Source of the DNA: JARRNE01 sp963824085
GTDB taxonomy: Bacteria; Pseudomonadota; Gammaproteobacteria; Chromatiales; Chromatiaceae
Length of the DNA stretch: 64,000 nucleotides
Assembly: GCA_963824085.1 (NCBI GenBank)
Contig: CAWGNT010000017.1
Location: 324,044 to 388,043, forward strand
Direction: 5' to 3'
Positions 46,651-55,037 of the stretch are shown piece by piece. The notes beneath the pieces are model-generated. The model searched no databases, was not told the origin of the DNA, and saw nothing but the letters and a program-made list of their open reading frames with translations. Position 1 is the stretch's first letter, and every line of letters begins with the position of its first letter. A program made the translations under genes and the position numbers.

Positions 46651-47403
46651 ATGATCGACATTGCCGAGCTGGTGAGCTACAGCGACACCGTGCTGGCAAG
46701 CGATGCCTTTGCTGACTATTGCCCGAATGGGCTCCAGGTGGAGGGAGAGCGCCGGGTAGCCCGGCTGGTGAGTGGCGTTACCGCGAGCCAGGCACTCATC
46801 GATGCCGCGGTGGCGCGAGGGGCAGACGCCGTGCTGGTCCATCATGGCTTTTTCTGGAAGGGCGAGTCACCTTGTCTCGTGGGAATGAAGGGGCGGCGCG
46901 TCCGCGCCCTCCTCCGCCACGGGGTGAGTCTGCTCGCCTATCACCTCCCTCTCGATTCCCATCCTGAGCTCGGAAACAACCGCCAGCTGGCGCGGATACT
47001 GGAGATTGACGAGCCGTCTCCCAGTGGCCTCGCCGATGGCCTGGTGTGGCGAGGACGGCTGCCGCAGCCCGTCCTCGGGCCGGCACTCGCAACGCGGATC
47101 GACGCCGCCCTCGGTCGTGCTCCGACGTACGTGGCTGGCCATGGGCGACCCGTCAACCACATCGCCTGGTGTACCGGCGGTGCGCAAGGGTTCATCGAGC
47201 AGGCCGCGACGCTCGGTGTTGACGCCTACCTGAGCGGGGAGATTTCCGAGCAGACGACACACCAGGCTCGAGAGCTCGGGCTCCATTACTTCGCGGCGGG
47301 CCATCATGCCACCGAGCGCTACGGCGTCCAGGCATTCGGGCAGCACCTGGCCGACCACTTCGGCATCGAGCATCTGTTTCTCGACCTCGACAACCCCGCC
47401 TGA
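46651..47403 (+). CDS. ybgI: Nif3-like dinuclear metal protein (YbgI)
   Basis: The 250-residue NIF3/DUF34 protein has metal-binding His residues in VLVHHGFFW near 66-74, YHLPLDSHPELGNN near 95-108 and FAAGHHATERYG near 214-225. Its biochemical role is not settled. It is divergent from the protease gene over 250 bp and precedes petABC. Confidence 0.93.
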   Translation: MIDIAELVSYSDTVLASDAFADYCPNGLQVEGERRVARLVSGVTASQALIDAAVARGADAVLVHHGFFWKGESPCLVGMKGRRVRALLRHGVSLLAYHLPLDSHPELGNNRQLARILEIDEPSPSGLADGLVWRGRLPQPVLGPALATRIDAALGRAPTYVAGHGRPVNHIAWCTGGAQGFIEQAATLGVDAYLSGEISEQTTHQARELGLHYFAAGHHATERYGVQAFGQHLADHFGIEHLFLDLDNPA

Positions 47404-47576
47404 CTGCCCCAAAAGGGTGCGCTTGGGCGGGAAATCCTTGACCGTCTATCGCGCCTTCGGGGAAAATGCGCGATCGTCTCTGCAGAGAATTGGCATATTC
47501 TTAATCTCCTTTACCGGTGCCAGTCTTCCGTGCGGGCCGCTGGCCCGCTGAGCCAACCCCGGGGGTCGTCAAACAG

Positions 47577-48176
47577 ATGAGCGCACAAGGCGTGGACAAG
47601 AAAAGGCGGCGCGTGCTGGTCGCCGCAACCAGCGTCGTCGGGGCCGTGGGCCTCGGATACGTCGCCGTTCCATTCATCGCTTCCATGAATCCAAGCGCGA
47701 GGGCCAAGGCGGCGGGCGCACCGGTGGAGGCCGATATCAGCAAGCTGGAGCCGGGTGCACTGTTGCGCGTCAAGTGGCGCGGCAAGCCCGTGTGGGTGGT
47801 CAACCGCACGCCGGAGATGCTCAAGACCCTGCCGGAGCTTGACCCACTATTGGTGGACCCCAACTCGGAGGTTCCGCAACAGCCTCCCTACTGCAAGAAC
47901 CCAACGCGCTCCATCAAGCCCGTATATTTCGTGGCCATCGGAATCTGCACCCACCTCGGCTGCTCGCCGACCTACCGTCCCGAAGTGGCGCCCGAAGACC
48001 TCGGTCCGGACTGGAAGGGCGGGTGGTTCTGTCCCTGTCACGGCTCCCGCTTCGACCTTGCAGGGCGTGTCTTCAAGGGCGTCCCTGCGCCGGTCAACCT
48101 GGTCATCCCCAAGCATAATTACGTGACCGACAGCATTATCCAGATCGGTGAGGACAAAGGAGGGCAGGCCTCATGA
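47577..48176 (+). CDS. petA: Ubiquinol-cytochrome c reductase iron-sulfur subunit (Rieske)
   Basis: The 199-residue protein has a Tat-like/anchor N-terminus (KKRRRVLVAATSVVGAVGLGYVAVPF) and the two Rieske boxes CTHLGC (C124, H126, C129) and CPCHGS (C152, C154, H155), with 2Fe-2S ligands C124, H126, C152 and H155 and a disulfide between C129 and C154. It is the first gene of petABC; its TGA overlaps the petB ATG. Confidence 0.97.
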   Translation: MSAQGVDKKRRRVLVAATSVVGAVGLGYVAVPFIASMNPSARAKAAGAPVEADISKLEPGALLRVKWRGKPVWVVNRTPEMLKTLPELDPLLVDPNSEVPQQPPYCKNPTRSIKPVYFVAIGICTHLGCSPTYRPEVAPEDLGPDWKGGWFCPCHGSRFDLAGRVFKGVPAPVNLVIPKHNYVTDSIIQIGEDKGGQAS

Positions 48177-49405
48177 GTACAGAGACCACCGGATTCATCG
48201 GCTGGATCGACAAGCGCTTCCCCTTGACCAAGGTCTGGAACGAGCATCTGGCCGAGTATTACGCGCCCAAGAACTTCAACTTCTGGTACTTCTTCGGCTC
48301 ACTCGCCATGCTGGTCCTGGTCCTTCAGATCGTGACCGGCGTCTGGCTCGCCATGAGCTACAAGCCCGCCGCGACCGACGCCTTTGCATCGGTCGAATAC
48401 ATCATGCGCGACGTGAACTGGGGCTGGCTCATCCGCTACATGCACTCCACGGGCGCCTCGGCCTTTTTCATCGTCGTCTATCTGCACATGTTCCGCGGAC
48501 TGATGTACGGCTCCTACCGCAAGCCGCGTGAGCTCCTGTGGATCATCGGCATAATCATCTATCTGGCGATGATGGCAACCGCCTTCTTCGGTTACCTGCT
48601 GCCTTGGGGGCAGATGTCTTACTGGGGTGCGCAGGTGATCGTCAACCTGTTCTCGGCGGTTCCCGTCATCGGCGACGACCTGTCGGTGTGGGTGCGCGGC
48701 GATTACGTGATCTCGGACGTCACGCTCAACCGCTTCTTCGCCTTCCACTACCTGCTGCCGTTCATCTTGGCGGCGCTCGTCTTCCTGCACATCGTGGCCT
48801 TGCACAAGGTAGGCTCGAACAACCCGGACGGCATCGAGATCAAGGAGAAGAAGGACAAGAACGGCATTCCGCTGGACGGAATTCCTTTCCATCCGTACTA
48901 CACGGTGAAGGACATCGCGGGTGTGGCCGGCTTCCTCGCCATCTTCGCCCTCATCGTGTTTTTCCTGCCGGGACTCGGCGGACTCTTTCTCGAGGCACCC
49001 AACTTTCAGCCCGCCAATCCGCTGCAGACCCCGCTGCATATTGCGCCGGTTTGGTATTTCACCCCCTTTTACGCGATGCTGCGTGCGGTGCCACCCATGT
49101 TCGGGTCACAGTTTCCGGGCGTGATCGTGATGTTCGCCGCCATCCTGATCTTCTTCTTCCTCCCCTGGCTCGATCGCAGCCCGGTGAAGTCCATTCGTTA
49201 CAAGGGGATCATCTCGAAGGCCGCCCTCGCGATCTTCGCGGTCAGCTTCGTGGTGCTTGCCTGGCTGGGCACTCAGCCCGTCGACCCCATCCTGACCCAG
49301 CTGGCCCGGGTCTTTACGGTCCTGTATTTCCTGTTCTTCCTGCTGATGCCTTTCTACAGCAAGATCGACAAGACCAAGCCGGTGCCGGAGAGGGTGACAC
49401 AATGA
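48173..49405 (+). CDS. petB: Cytochrome b of the bc1 complex
   Basis: The 410-residue membrane protein has about eight helices and the heme His pairs in helices B and D (RYMHSTGASAFFIVVYLHMFRG region and FFAFHYLLPFILAALVFLHIVALH region). The quinone-site PEWY is represented by APVWYFTPFY-type sequence near 287-296, as PVWY, in place of the common PEWY. AAAGGAGG precedes the ATG. Confidence 0.96.
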   Translation: MSTETTGFIGWIDKRFPLTKVWNEHLAEYYAPKNFNFWYFFGSLAMLVLVLQIVTGVWLAMSYKPAATDAFASVEYIMRDVNWGWLIRYMHSTGASAFFIVVYLHMFRGLMYGSYRKPRELLWIIGIIIYLAMMATAFFGYLLPWGQMSYWGAQVIVNLFSAVPVIGDDLSVWVRGDYVISDVTLNRFFAFHYLLPFILAALVFLHIVALHKVGSNNPDGIEIKEKKDKNGIPLDGIPFHPYYTVKDIAGVAGFLAIFALIVFFLPGLGGLFLEAPNFQPANPLQTPLHIAPVWYFTPFYAMLRAVPPMFGSQFPGVIVMFAAILIFFFLPWLDRSPVKSIRYKGIISKAALAIFAVSFVVLAWLGTQPVDPILTQLARVFTVLYFLFFLLMPFYSKIDKTKPVPERVTQ

Positions 49406-50145
49406 GAAAGCTGATCATCGCATCGATCCTGTTGCTGGGCCCAGCCCTTGCGCCGCCGCTGGCAACTGCCTCCGAAGGGGCCAAGCTCGAGGCAGCCAAC
49501 ATCGACCTCAGCGACAAGCCGTCGCTTCAGCGCGGCGCCAAGTACTTCGTAAACTATTGCATGGGGTGCCATTCCCTCCAGTACATGCGCTGGAACCGGA
49601 TGGCCGCCGATCTGGGCATCGATGACAGCAATCTGCGTAAGAACCTGATCTTCACGGGCGCAAAGCCCGGCGCCCTGATGACCAACGCCATGCGCCCAGA
49701 GGACGGTGAGAAGTGGTTCGGCATCGTTGTGCCGGACCTGACGCTCGTCACGCGGTGGCGAAGCCCGGACTGGGTCTATACCTATCTGAAGAGCTTCTAT
49801 GTGGACGAGACCCGCCCGTGGGGGGTAAACAACGTCGTCTTTCCGAAGGTGGGAATGCCGGACGTCCTGGCCCCGCTTCAGGGCGAGCAGAAGGCGGTCC
49901 TCGCCGCGCCGAAAGAGCCAGGCGCGGAGCCACATATCGAGGGCCTCGAGCTGGTGAAAGCCGGCTCCTTGTCCCCGGACCAGTACGATGGCATGGTGCG
50001 CGATCTCACCAACTTCCTGACATACGTGGGCGAGCCCGTGCGGCAGGAACGTGAGCGTCTTGGTGTCTACGTTCTCCTGTTCATCGCGCTGTTCTTCGTG
50101 TTGGCCTACGCGCTTAAGAAGGAATACTGGAAGGACGTGCACTGA
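49402..50145 (+). CDS. petC: Cytochrome c1
   Basis: The 247-residue protein has a signal peptide (MRKLIIASILLLGPALAPPLATAS), heme-binding CMGCH at 53-57, a Met ligand probably in KVGMPDVLAP, and a C-terminal membrane anchor (VYVLLFIALFFVLAYALKKEYW). It completes the bc1 complex. Confidence 0.97.
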   Translation: MRKLIIASILLLGPALAPPLATASEGAKLEAANIDLSDKPSLQRGAKYFVNYCMGCHSLQYMRWNRMAADLGIDDSNLRKNLIFTGAKPGALMTNAMRPEDGEKWFGIVVPDLTLVTRWRSPDWVYTYLKSFYVDETRPWGVNNVVFPKVGMPDVLAPLQGEQKAVLAAPKEPGAEPHIEGLELVKAGSLSPDQYDGMVRDLTNFLTYVGEPVRQERERLGVYVLLFIALFFVLAYALKKEYWKDVH

Positions 50146-50167
50146 AGGGCCGAAGGGTCCCGTCCAA

Positions 50168-50194
50168 GGAACCGCCGATCGGATCGGCGGTTCC
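50168..50194 (+). other. Perfect 13-bp hairpin after petC
   Basis: GGAACCGCCGATC and GATCGGCGGTTCC are separated by one G. There is no T-run, so it may be an mRNA-stabilising or factor-dependent end. The remaining spacer to sspA (50195-50507) holds no supported gene. Confidence 0.6.
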
Positions 50195-50507
50195 TGCAAG
50201 GCACGATGCCTGAGCGCTGAAAAATCCCGGGTGGATTTGTACGGCGCGTCCCAAGGGGCAGCGGGTTTTCCGGACAACATGGACCGGCCGCTTTGCCGTC
50301 GCTCCACGAAGGCTCCGCGCGGTCACCCTCGTCCAGTCACCGTGCAGCCGCTCTGTCCCCAGCGCCGATCGTGTGCTCAGACACAGATCCTTCCCCGGCC
50401 AGCACCGCGTTGCCCCGGGCTCCCACCCTTTTCGGCTATACTTTGTGTCCTCTGTTGCGCTGTGCCCCGCTAGGGTGCAGGCCCTTGCGAGCTGGAGTAC
50501 AGGTTTG

Positions 50508-51143
50508 ATGGCAGTGGCCGCGAATCGACGATCCGTGATGACGCTCTTTTCCGATCCGTCCTGTCCTTACTGTCATCGAGTCCGCATTGTGCTGGCGGAG
50601 AAGGGCATTACGGTCGACATCGTTGACGTGGATGCCCAGGAGTTGCCGGGCGAGGTAATGGACTTCAATCCGTACGGGACGGTCCCGACGTTGGTGGACC
50701 GCGATCTTCGCCTCTACGAGTCGCGGATCATCATGGAATACCTCGACGAGCGGTTTCCCCATCCACCGCTATTGCCCGTCGATCCCGTGTCCCGAGCGAC
50801 CTCGCGGCTGTACATGTACCGCATCGAGCGCGACTGGTACTGGCTCATGGACAAGATTTTGAAGGGCAGCGAGGCCGAGGTCGAGCAGGCGCGCAAAGAG
50901 CTGCGCGAGAGCCTCATCACCACGTCGCCCGTGTTCGCCGCCAAGTCGTTCTTCATGCACGACGAGTTCTCCCTTGTCGACTGCTGCGTCGCACCCATGC
51001 TATGGCGCCTACCTGTCATGCGCATCGAGCTGCCGCCTCAGGCAAAGGCCGTCAGCGACTATGCCGCGCGTATCTTCAAGTGGCCTGCGTTTCGGGCGAG
51101 TCTGACCGAGGCCGAGCGGGAAATGGTGATCGAGGCAGGCTGA
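50508..51143 (+). CDS. sspA: Stringent starvation protein A
   Basis: The 211-residue GST-fold protein binds RNA polymerase. The thioredoxin-like N-terminal half has SDPSCPYCHRVRIVLAEKGI at 15-34 and NPYGTVPTLVDRDLRLYESRIIMEYLDERFP. The family's conserved PHPPL surface patch is present near 84-88. GGAGTACAGG precedes the ATG. sspA-sspB after petABC is the common gammaproteobacterial order. Confidence 0.95.
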   Translation: MAVAANRRSVMTLFSDPSCPYCHRVRIVLAEKGITVDIVDVDAQELPGEVMDFNPYGTVPTLVDRDLRLYESRIIMEYLDERFPHPPLLPVDPVSRATSRLYMYRIERDWYWLMDKILKGSEAEVEQARKELRESLITTSPVFAAKSFFMHDEFSLVDCCVAPMLWRLPVMRIELPPQAKAVSDYAARIFKWPAFRASLTEAEREMVIEAG

Positions 51144-51158
51144 GACGCTGCGAGTGCG

Positions 51159-51557
51159 ATGACGTCGAACCGCCCCTACCTCGTTCGGGCGCTCTACGAG
51201 TGGATCCTGGACAACGCGATGACGCCGCACCTCTTGGTCGATGCGACCAAGCCCGACGCTGTCCTGCCGGCCCAATTCATTCAGGATGGCAAGATCGTGC
51301 TGAATATCAGTCCGAGTGCGGTGCGGGGCTTGGTGCTGGGCAATGAGCGGATCTCGTTCAATGCCCGCTTCGCGGGCGTTGCGATGGACGTGGTGGTACC
51401 CGCCGAGGCGGTCATGGGGATCTATGCGCGCGAGAACGGGCGGGGCATGCTCTTCCCCGACGAGGAGCCGCAGACCGAGCGCAGGAGCACGCCCGACGAC
51501 GAGCCGGAGCCACCAGCGCCGCGGCGGGAACGCCCGACCTTGAAGGTCATCAAGTAG
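51159..51557 (+). CDS. sspB: ClpXP protease specificity-enhancing factor SspB
   Basis: SspB delivers ssrA-tagged proteins to ClpXP. The 132-residue protein has the substrate domain (RPYLVRALYEWILDNAMTPHLLVDA, then GLVLGNERISFNARF) joined by an acidic linker to the ClpX-binding tail RPTLKVIK. It is 15 bp downstream of sspA. Confidence 0.96.
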   Translation: MTSNRPYLVRALYEWILDNAMTPHLLVDATKPDAVLPAQFIQDGKIVLNISPSAVRGLVLGNERISFNARFAGVAMDVVVPAEAVMGIYARENGRGMLFPDEEPQTERRSTPDDEPEPPAPRRERPTLKVIK

Positions 51558-51593
51558 ACAACCCCGGCGCCCTGTGGCGCGCTGACACTCGCC

Positions 51594-51908
51594 TCAGGCG
51601 TCGGCCACGCGGTCGGGCAGCCCGAGATCGATGAGCTCGAGATTCAGGCCAACCAGCACAAGGTGGCCGGTCCGCCGGCCTACCCCCTCTTCGCTGAAGT
51701 CGAAGCGATAGACTCGCCGCCATCGCAGGCCGCCCCGCGTACGCCGCACTCCGAGCCGGTACAGGGCCACGGTGTGGTCGAGGAACTGCAAGTTGCGCTG
51801 GCCGCAGGCCGCCCGGGAGATCCCAGTTGCCAGCTCGCGGGCGCGCAGACTGTCCAGCCAGAACCAGCCGAGCAGGGCCAGGGCGAAGATGGGAATCAGA
51901 TTGTCCAC
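51594..51908 (-). CDS. DUF3301 family membrane-anchored protein
   Basis: The 104-residue protein has one N-terminal membrane helix (LIPIFALALLGWFWLDSLRARE) followed by CGQRNLQFLDHTVALYRLGVRRTRGGLRWRRVYRFDFSEEG, the pattern of DUF3301. I chose GTG 51908 because the family starts just before the helix; an ATG at 52004 would add 32 residues. It is convergent with sspB. Confidence 0.8.
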   Translation of the reverse strand: MDNLIPIFALALLGWFWLDSLRARELATGISRAACGQRNLQFLDHTVALYRLGVRRTRGGLRWRRVYRFDFSEEGVGRRTGHLVLVGLNLELIDLGLPDRVADA

Positions 51909-52288
51909 GGATAGAGCGACGGGGAGAGCAGGTGTTGTATGGTTCGATTCCTCAACTATACCGGACACAGACCATCTTTCCCCTACCGCGCCCACGCTTG
52001 TCATGATCTGAGCCGGCGCCGTGTACTGTGCGCACCCCAAGGCGTCGCGAAAAAGATGCCGGCTTGTGCGAGGGCCAGAGCGCCGACGGGAATCGGACTG
52101 CCATATACGAAGAACGGCAGGCCCCCTCGATCGGGTCCTTTTGCGCTGGCAAGCTCGCGACTGGTGCGCTCGACACACTCATTGACCGCTGGTTTTGGCC
52201 GGACTCGATCGATCGGCGTCACGCATGAGAAAGGGCGCCTAATCGCCACTGGCCATGCCGACGACCAACTCGGAGCACGGAGCGAATC
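51909..52288. other. Intergenic region, no gene seen
   Basis: This 380-bp stretch between the DUF3301 gene and the macrodomain gene has open frames but none with family resemblance or a good start. It should contain the promoters of the two divergent genes. Confidence 0.4.
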
Positions 52289-52813
52289 ATGGGAACCATT
52301 CGCATTGTTGTAGGCGACATTACCAAGCTGAACGTCGACGCCATCGTCAACGCAGCCAACAGCTCGCTCATGGGCGGCGGCGGAGTGGACGGGGCCATCC
52401 ACCGAGCGGCGGGACCGGAGCTCAAGGATGCTTGTCGCCCGTTGGGCGGCTGTCCGACCGGCGATGCCCGCATCACCGCGGGCTTCCGTCTGCCTGCCGA
52501 CTGGGTCATACACACGGTCGGTCCCGTCTGGCGCGGGGGCCATTCGGGTGAGCCGGAGCTTCTGCGCGCCTGTTACGAGCGCTCCTTTGCGCTGGCGCGG
52601 GAGAAGGGCGTGCGCACCATTGCGTTTCCCGGCATCAGCACGGGAGTGTACGGCTATCCGAAGCAAGCGGCGGCGCGTATCGCGCTGGAGGTGATGCGCA
52701 AGGAGCGCGCTGGCTTCGACGAAATCATCGCCTGCTGTTTCTCCGCCGAAGACGCCGCGATCTACCGTGAGCTCTGCCCCGAATGCGAGGCCGAGAAGGA
52801 CGAGGGCAAGTAG
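52289..52813 (+). CDS. Macrodomain protein, O-acetyl-ADP-ribose deacetylase type
   Basis: The 174-residue macrodomain of the YmdB type has VVGDITKLNVDAIVNAANSS at 7-26, the GGGGVDGAIHRAAG loop near 30-43, PTGDARIT and the diphosphate loop FPGISTGVYGYP near 113-124. It probably removes acyl or ADP-ribosyl groups. GGAGCACGGAGC precedes the ATG. Confidence 0.94.
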   Translation: MGTIRIVVGDITKLNVDAIVNAANSSLMGGGGVDGAIHRAAGPELKDACRPLGGCPTGDARITAGFRLPADWVIHTVGPVWRGGHSGEPELLRACYERSFALAREKGVRTIAFPGISTGVYGYPKQAAARIALEVMRKERAGFDEIIACCFSAEDAAIYRELCPECEAEKDEGK

Positions 52814-53065
52814 ATGCGCACAGTCCTCGGCTGGATCGACCGCGCGCCCCTTGGCGTGTTCCTCGTCATTGCCCTCACGCTCGGGCTCGCCCCCTTCCTG
52901 CCGGAGCCGCACGTCTGGGAAAAGCTCAAGATGCTCTTCGCCGGCACTCTGGTGAGACCGATCGATATCTTCGATCTCCTCCTGCACGGGACCCCGTGGG
53001 TGCTCCTTGCGCTCAAAATCTACCGAGACACGACACGCCCGGGTCGTGCGAGCCCTGGCCTTTGA
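52814..53065 (+). CDS. Small membrane protein, 83 aa
   Basis: Two hydrophobic segments (VFLVIALTLGLAPFLP and LLLHGTPWVLLALKIY) flank a conserved-looking PEPHVWEKLKMLFAGTLVRPIDIFD. Similar short proteins occur next to other genes in proteobacteria, sometimes misnamed RND transporter; the function is unknown. The ATG follows the macrodomain stop directly, so the two are coupled. Confidence 0.85.
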   Translation: MRTVLGWIDRAPLGVFLVIALTLGLAPFLPEPHVWEKLKMLFAGTLVRPIDIFDLLLHGTPWVLLALKIYRDTTRPGRASPGL

Positions 53066-53160
53066 GGGGCCTGGGCTACTCGCCATCCACGGCGCTTGAG
53101 GTCTGGAAGTCTCCCGGGCCAGGCTGTGCCGGAAGGATGACATCGACCGGTACCTGCACC

Positions 53161-53187
53161 GTCATCCCGGCAGGGAATGCCGGGATC
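53161..53187. repeat. Palindromic repeat GTCATCCCGGCAGGGAATGC...
   Basis: GATCCCGGCA/TGCCGGGATC-type arms around GGGAA. Related copies are at 57556-57589, 58548-58573 and 58595-58620. The 53066-53368 spacer has no other supported feature. Confidence 0.75.
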
Positions 53188-53368
53188 AAGAGCCCAGGGC
53201 CGTGATGCGGAGCGGCGCGGCTGAACGTCAGTATCAGTCCCCTAATCGCACATTCCCGGCCGGCGAGCGAGCACAATGCGGGCGTGCCCTCGGCCGCAGC
53301 CTTTCCGGACAACCTCGCACAAACGGTTACAATCCCATTTGACCGTTGTTGCCGGAGGTGCTCAACCC

Positions 53369-53533
53369 ATGAACCTAGATTCGGAAGTCGAACGACGAAG
53401 GACACGAAAAACACGAAGAGCTTCAAAGAGCTACTTCCAACTGCGCCATCAGGTGGAGGGTGAAGCCGGATCTACCCCCATTTCCTATTTCGCCGTTGTT
53501 CTACTTCGTGTTTCTTCGTGCTCTTCGTGGTGA
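53369..53533 (+). CDS. MITE-derived leader ORF, 54 aa
   Basis: The ATG at 53369 is preceded by GGAGG (53354-53358), the ribosome binding site that once served the Nudix gene. The MITE inserted within the first two codons, so translation from this start now runs through the whole element as 54 codons and stops 15 bp before the regenerated Nudix ATG. It is unlikely to have its own function but could couple ribosomes into the Nudix gene. Confidence 0.45.
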   Translation: MNLDSEVERRRTRKTRRASKSYFQLRHQVEGEAGSTPISYFAVVLLRVSSCSSW

Positions 53534-53548
53534 ACTGCTCTTTTTAGG
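53374..53548 (-). mobile_element. 175-bp MITE, copy 2, at the Nudix start codon
   Basis: This is the reverse copy of the element at 42951-43125, same length, with six differences. It is flanked by ATGAA on both sides (53369-53373 and 53549-53553), a 5-bp target duplication that doubles the start codon of the Nudix gene. It has no internal transposase. Confidence 0.9.
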
Positions 53549-54133
53549 ATGAAGTATTGCAGTCAATGCGGGTCGGAGGTCTGTCTCCAAATCCCACAAG
53601 GCGACAACCGCTCCCGCTTTGTCTGCGGCGCCTGCGGCACCATCCACTATCAAAACCCGAAGATCGTGGTGGGCTGTATTCCGGAGTGGGAGGACCAGAT
53701 CCTGCTCTGCCGGCGCGCGATCGAGCCTCGTTACGGCTTGTGGACCGTTCCGGCCGGCTTTATGGAAGAGGGAGAGACCAGCCAGCAAGGCGCAGCCCGC
53801 GAAACCCTGGAGGAAGCAAACGCCCGCGTCGAGGTCAGCGCCCTTTACAGCCTGTTCAACCTGCCGCACATCAATCAGGTCTACCTCATCTTCCGCAGCC
53901 GGTTGCTCGACCTCGACTTCAGACCAGGTGCGGAAAGCCTGGAGGTACGCCTGTTCGACGAGGACGAGATCCCCTGGGAGGAGGTAGCCTTCCCGGTCAT
54001 CAAGGAGACCTTGGGGCTCTACTTTCGCGACCGAGAGAACGGCGGTTTCTGCATGCGCTCGGGGGACATCGTGAGGAGCGGCAGCGACATTCGCCGATAC
54101 GAAGTCACTATCCACGGCGTGCCGTCGGAGTGA
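53549..54133 (+). CDS. Zinc-ribbon Nudix hydrolase
   Basis: The 194-residue protein has an N-terminal zinc ribbon (CSQCG at 4-8, CGACG near 30-34) and a Nudix box GFMEEGETSQQGAARETLEE near 70-89. The last G of GX5EX7REUXEEXGU is N here. It resembles NADH pyrophosphatase-like Nudix proteins. The start ATG is the right-hand copy of the MITE target duplication, and there is no proper Shine-Dalgarno of its own (only TTTTTAGG). Confidence 0.88.
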   Translation: MKYCSQCGSEVCLQIPQGDNRSRFVCGACGTIHYQNPKIVVGCIPEWEDQILLCRRAIEPRYGLWTVPAGFMEEGETSQQGAARETLEEANARVEVSALYSLFNLPHINQVYLIFRSRLLDLDFRPGAESLEVRLFDEDEIPWEEVAFPVIKETLGLYFRDRENGGFCMRSGDIVRSGSDIRRYEVTIHGVPSE

Positions 54134-54333
54134 TCAAAGGGTTGCGCCTGTTGGGCCTTGCCGTCGATACCACCACGGCAAGGCGCTGGGGCCGCCTCTC
54201 AGCGCGGCTCGGGTTTGACGGCGCGAATTTGCTCATCGCTGCGACTGCGCTGGAGCACGGTCTCACGGTGGTGACCCGTAACATCCGCCACTTCGAGCCG
54301 ACAGGAGTCGCGATCCTGGACCCCTTCAAATGA
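54128..54333 (+). pseudogene. C-terminal fragment of a VapC-type PIN toxin
   Basis: TTARRWGRLSARLG, then FDGANLLIAATALEHGLTVVTRN and HFEPTGVAILDPF match the end of PIN-domain VapC toxins. The N-terminal half with the first catalytic Asp and the antitoxin are missing. It begins inside the Nudix stop. I see no gene in 54334-54539. Confidence 0.7.
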
Positions 54334-54539
54334 TGGCGCACCTATGTCGACTAACAGGTCGCCAAACGACCCTTCGGCACCAGCAGCAATATCCCTGCTC
54401 CGTGGCACGCGATCGGCCGTCAAGAAACAGGGGGTTGGGCGACTGTGGTGGTGCAGGCAGCCAACAGCAGAGCATGGTAGCCGCCTGATCGGTCAAGGCG
54501 CGAATACGAGACCTAAACGATACAGAGTCGGAGTGCTGA

Positions 54540-54737
54540 ATGGGCAATAGTGCCAGCGTCATCATTACCATCGCTAGCTATCTAGCCGGGGCCTGGGTTG
54601 CGTTCAAGATCTATGACGCAAGGACGAAGGGCGAGACTCGGACACACGATCTCTTGCTTCTTGTCCTCCTATTGGTTTTTGCCGGAGGTGGAGGCACGCT
54701 CCTGGTCTATCTTCTCAAGTCGTTCTTCGGTGTGTAG
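54540..54737 (+). CDS. Possible small membrane protein, 65 aa
   Basis: Two hydrophobic segments (ASVIITIASYLAGAWVAF and LLLLVLLLVFAGGGGTLLVYLL) flank a charged loop. CGGAG lies 8-9 bases before the ATG. I do not recognise a family. Confidence 0.5.
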   Translation: MGNSASVIITIASYLAGAWVAFKIYDARTKGETRTHDLLLLVLLLVFAGGGGTLLVYLLKSFFGV

Positions 54738-54929
54738 TGGCCCGCCTCGCATGTGGCACACCAGGATCGGTTGTCTTTCGTCGCTCCCGCGACGGTGGCA
54801 ATCTTTATCTCCCGTCGTCCCACGAACATCGCGCGGTAGGCCGCAAGCCCTGACGAGGGTGCTGCATTCCGTTCTCCAGATTTCGCCTTGCCGCTACCGC
54901 CCGCAAGACGGCATCCTTGGAGAAAGATC

Positions 54930-55037
54930 GTGACCATGCCAGCGTTAGAGGAGAGTGTTGACCGCCTGGAGGAGTCACTAGACCGGTTCGTTGCCAGCGT
55001 CGGAGCGGAGCTCAACAAGCTCTACAACATCTCATAG
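54930..55037 (+). CDS. Possible 35-aa helical microprotein
   Basis: GTG 54930 (with GGAG 10 bases upstream) or ATG 54936 opens a short frame reading ALEESVDRLEESLDRFVASV, then GAELNKLYNIS. It is a clear amphipathic, acidic coiled coil with an EESxDR repeat. Its stop overlaps the stop of the convergent coiled-coil nuclease gene. It may be a real small protein or a remnant of a larger one. Confidence 0.35.
   Translation: MTMPALEESVDRLEESLDRFVASVGAELNKLYNIS

Noticed and set aside
53276..53368. Extension of the MITE leader frame further upstream
   Set aside because: The frame is open to 53276, but GGAGG with ATG 53369 marks the original gene start, so the upstream part is not counted as coding.
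54707..55018. Minus-strand open frame of 103 codons with a CATC-like Cys pair
   Set aside because: It overlaps the better supported small frames on the plus strand, lacks a good start, and I see no known zinc-ribbon spacing.
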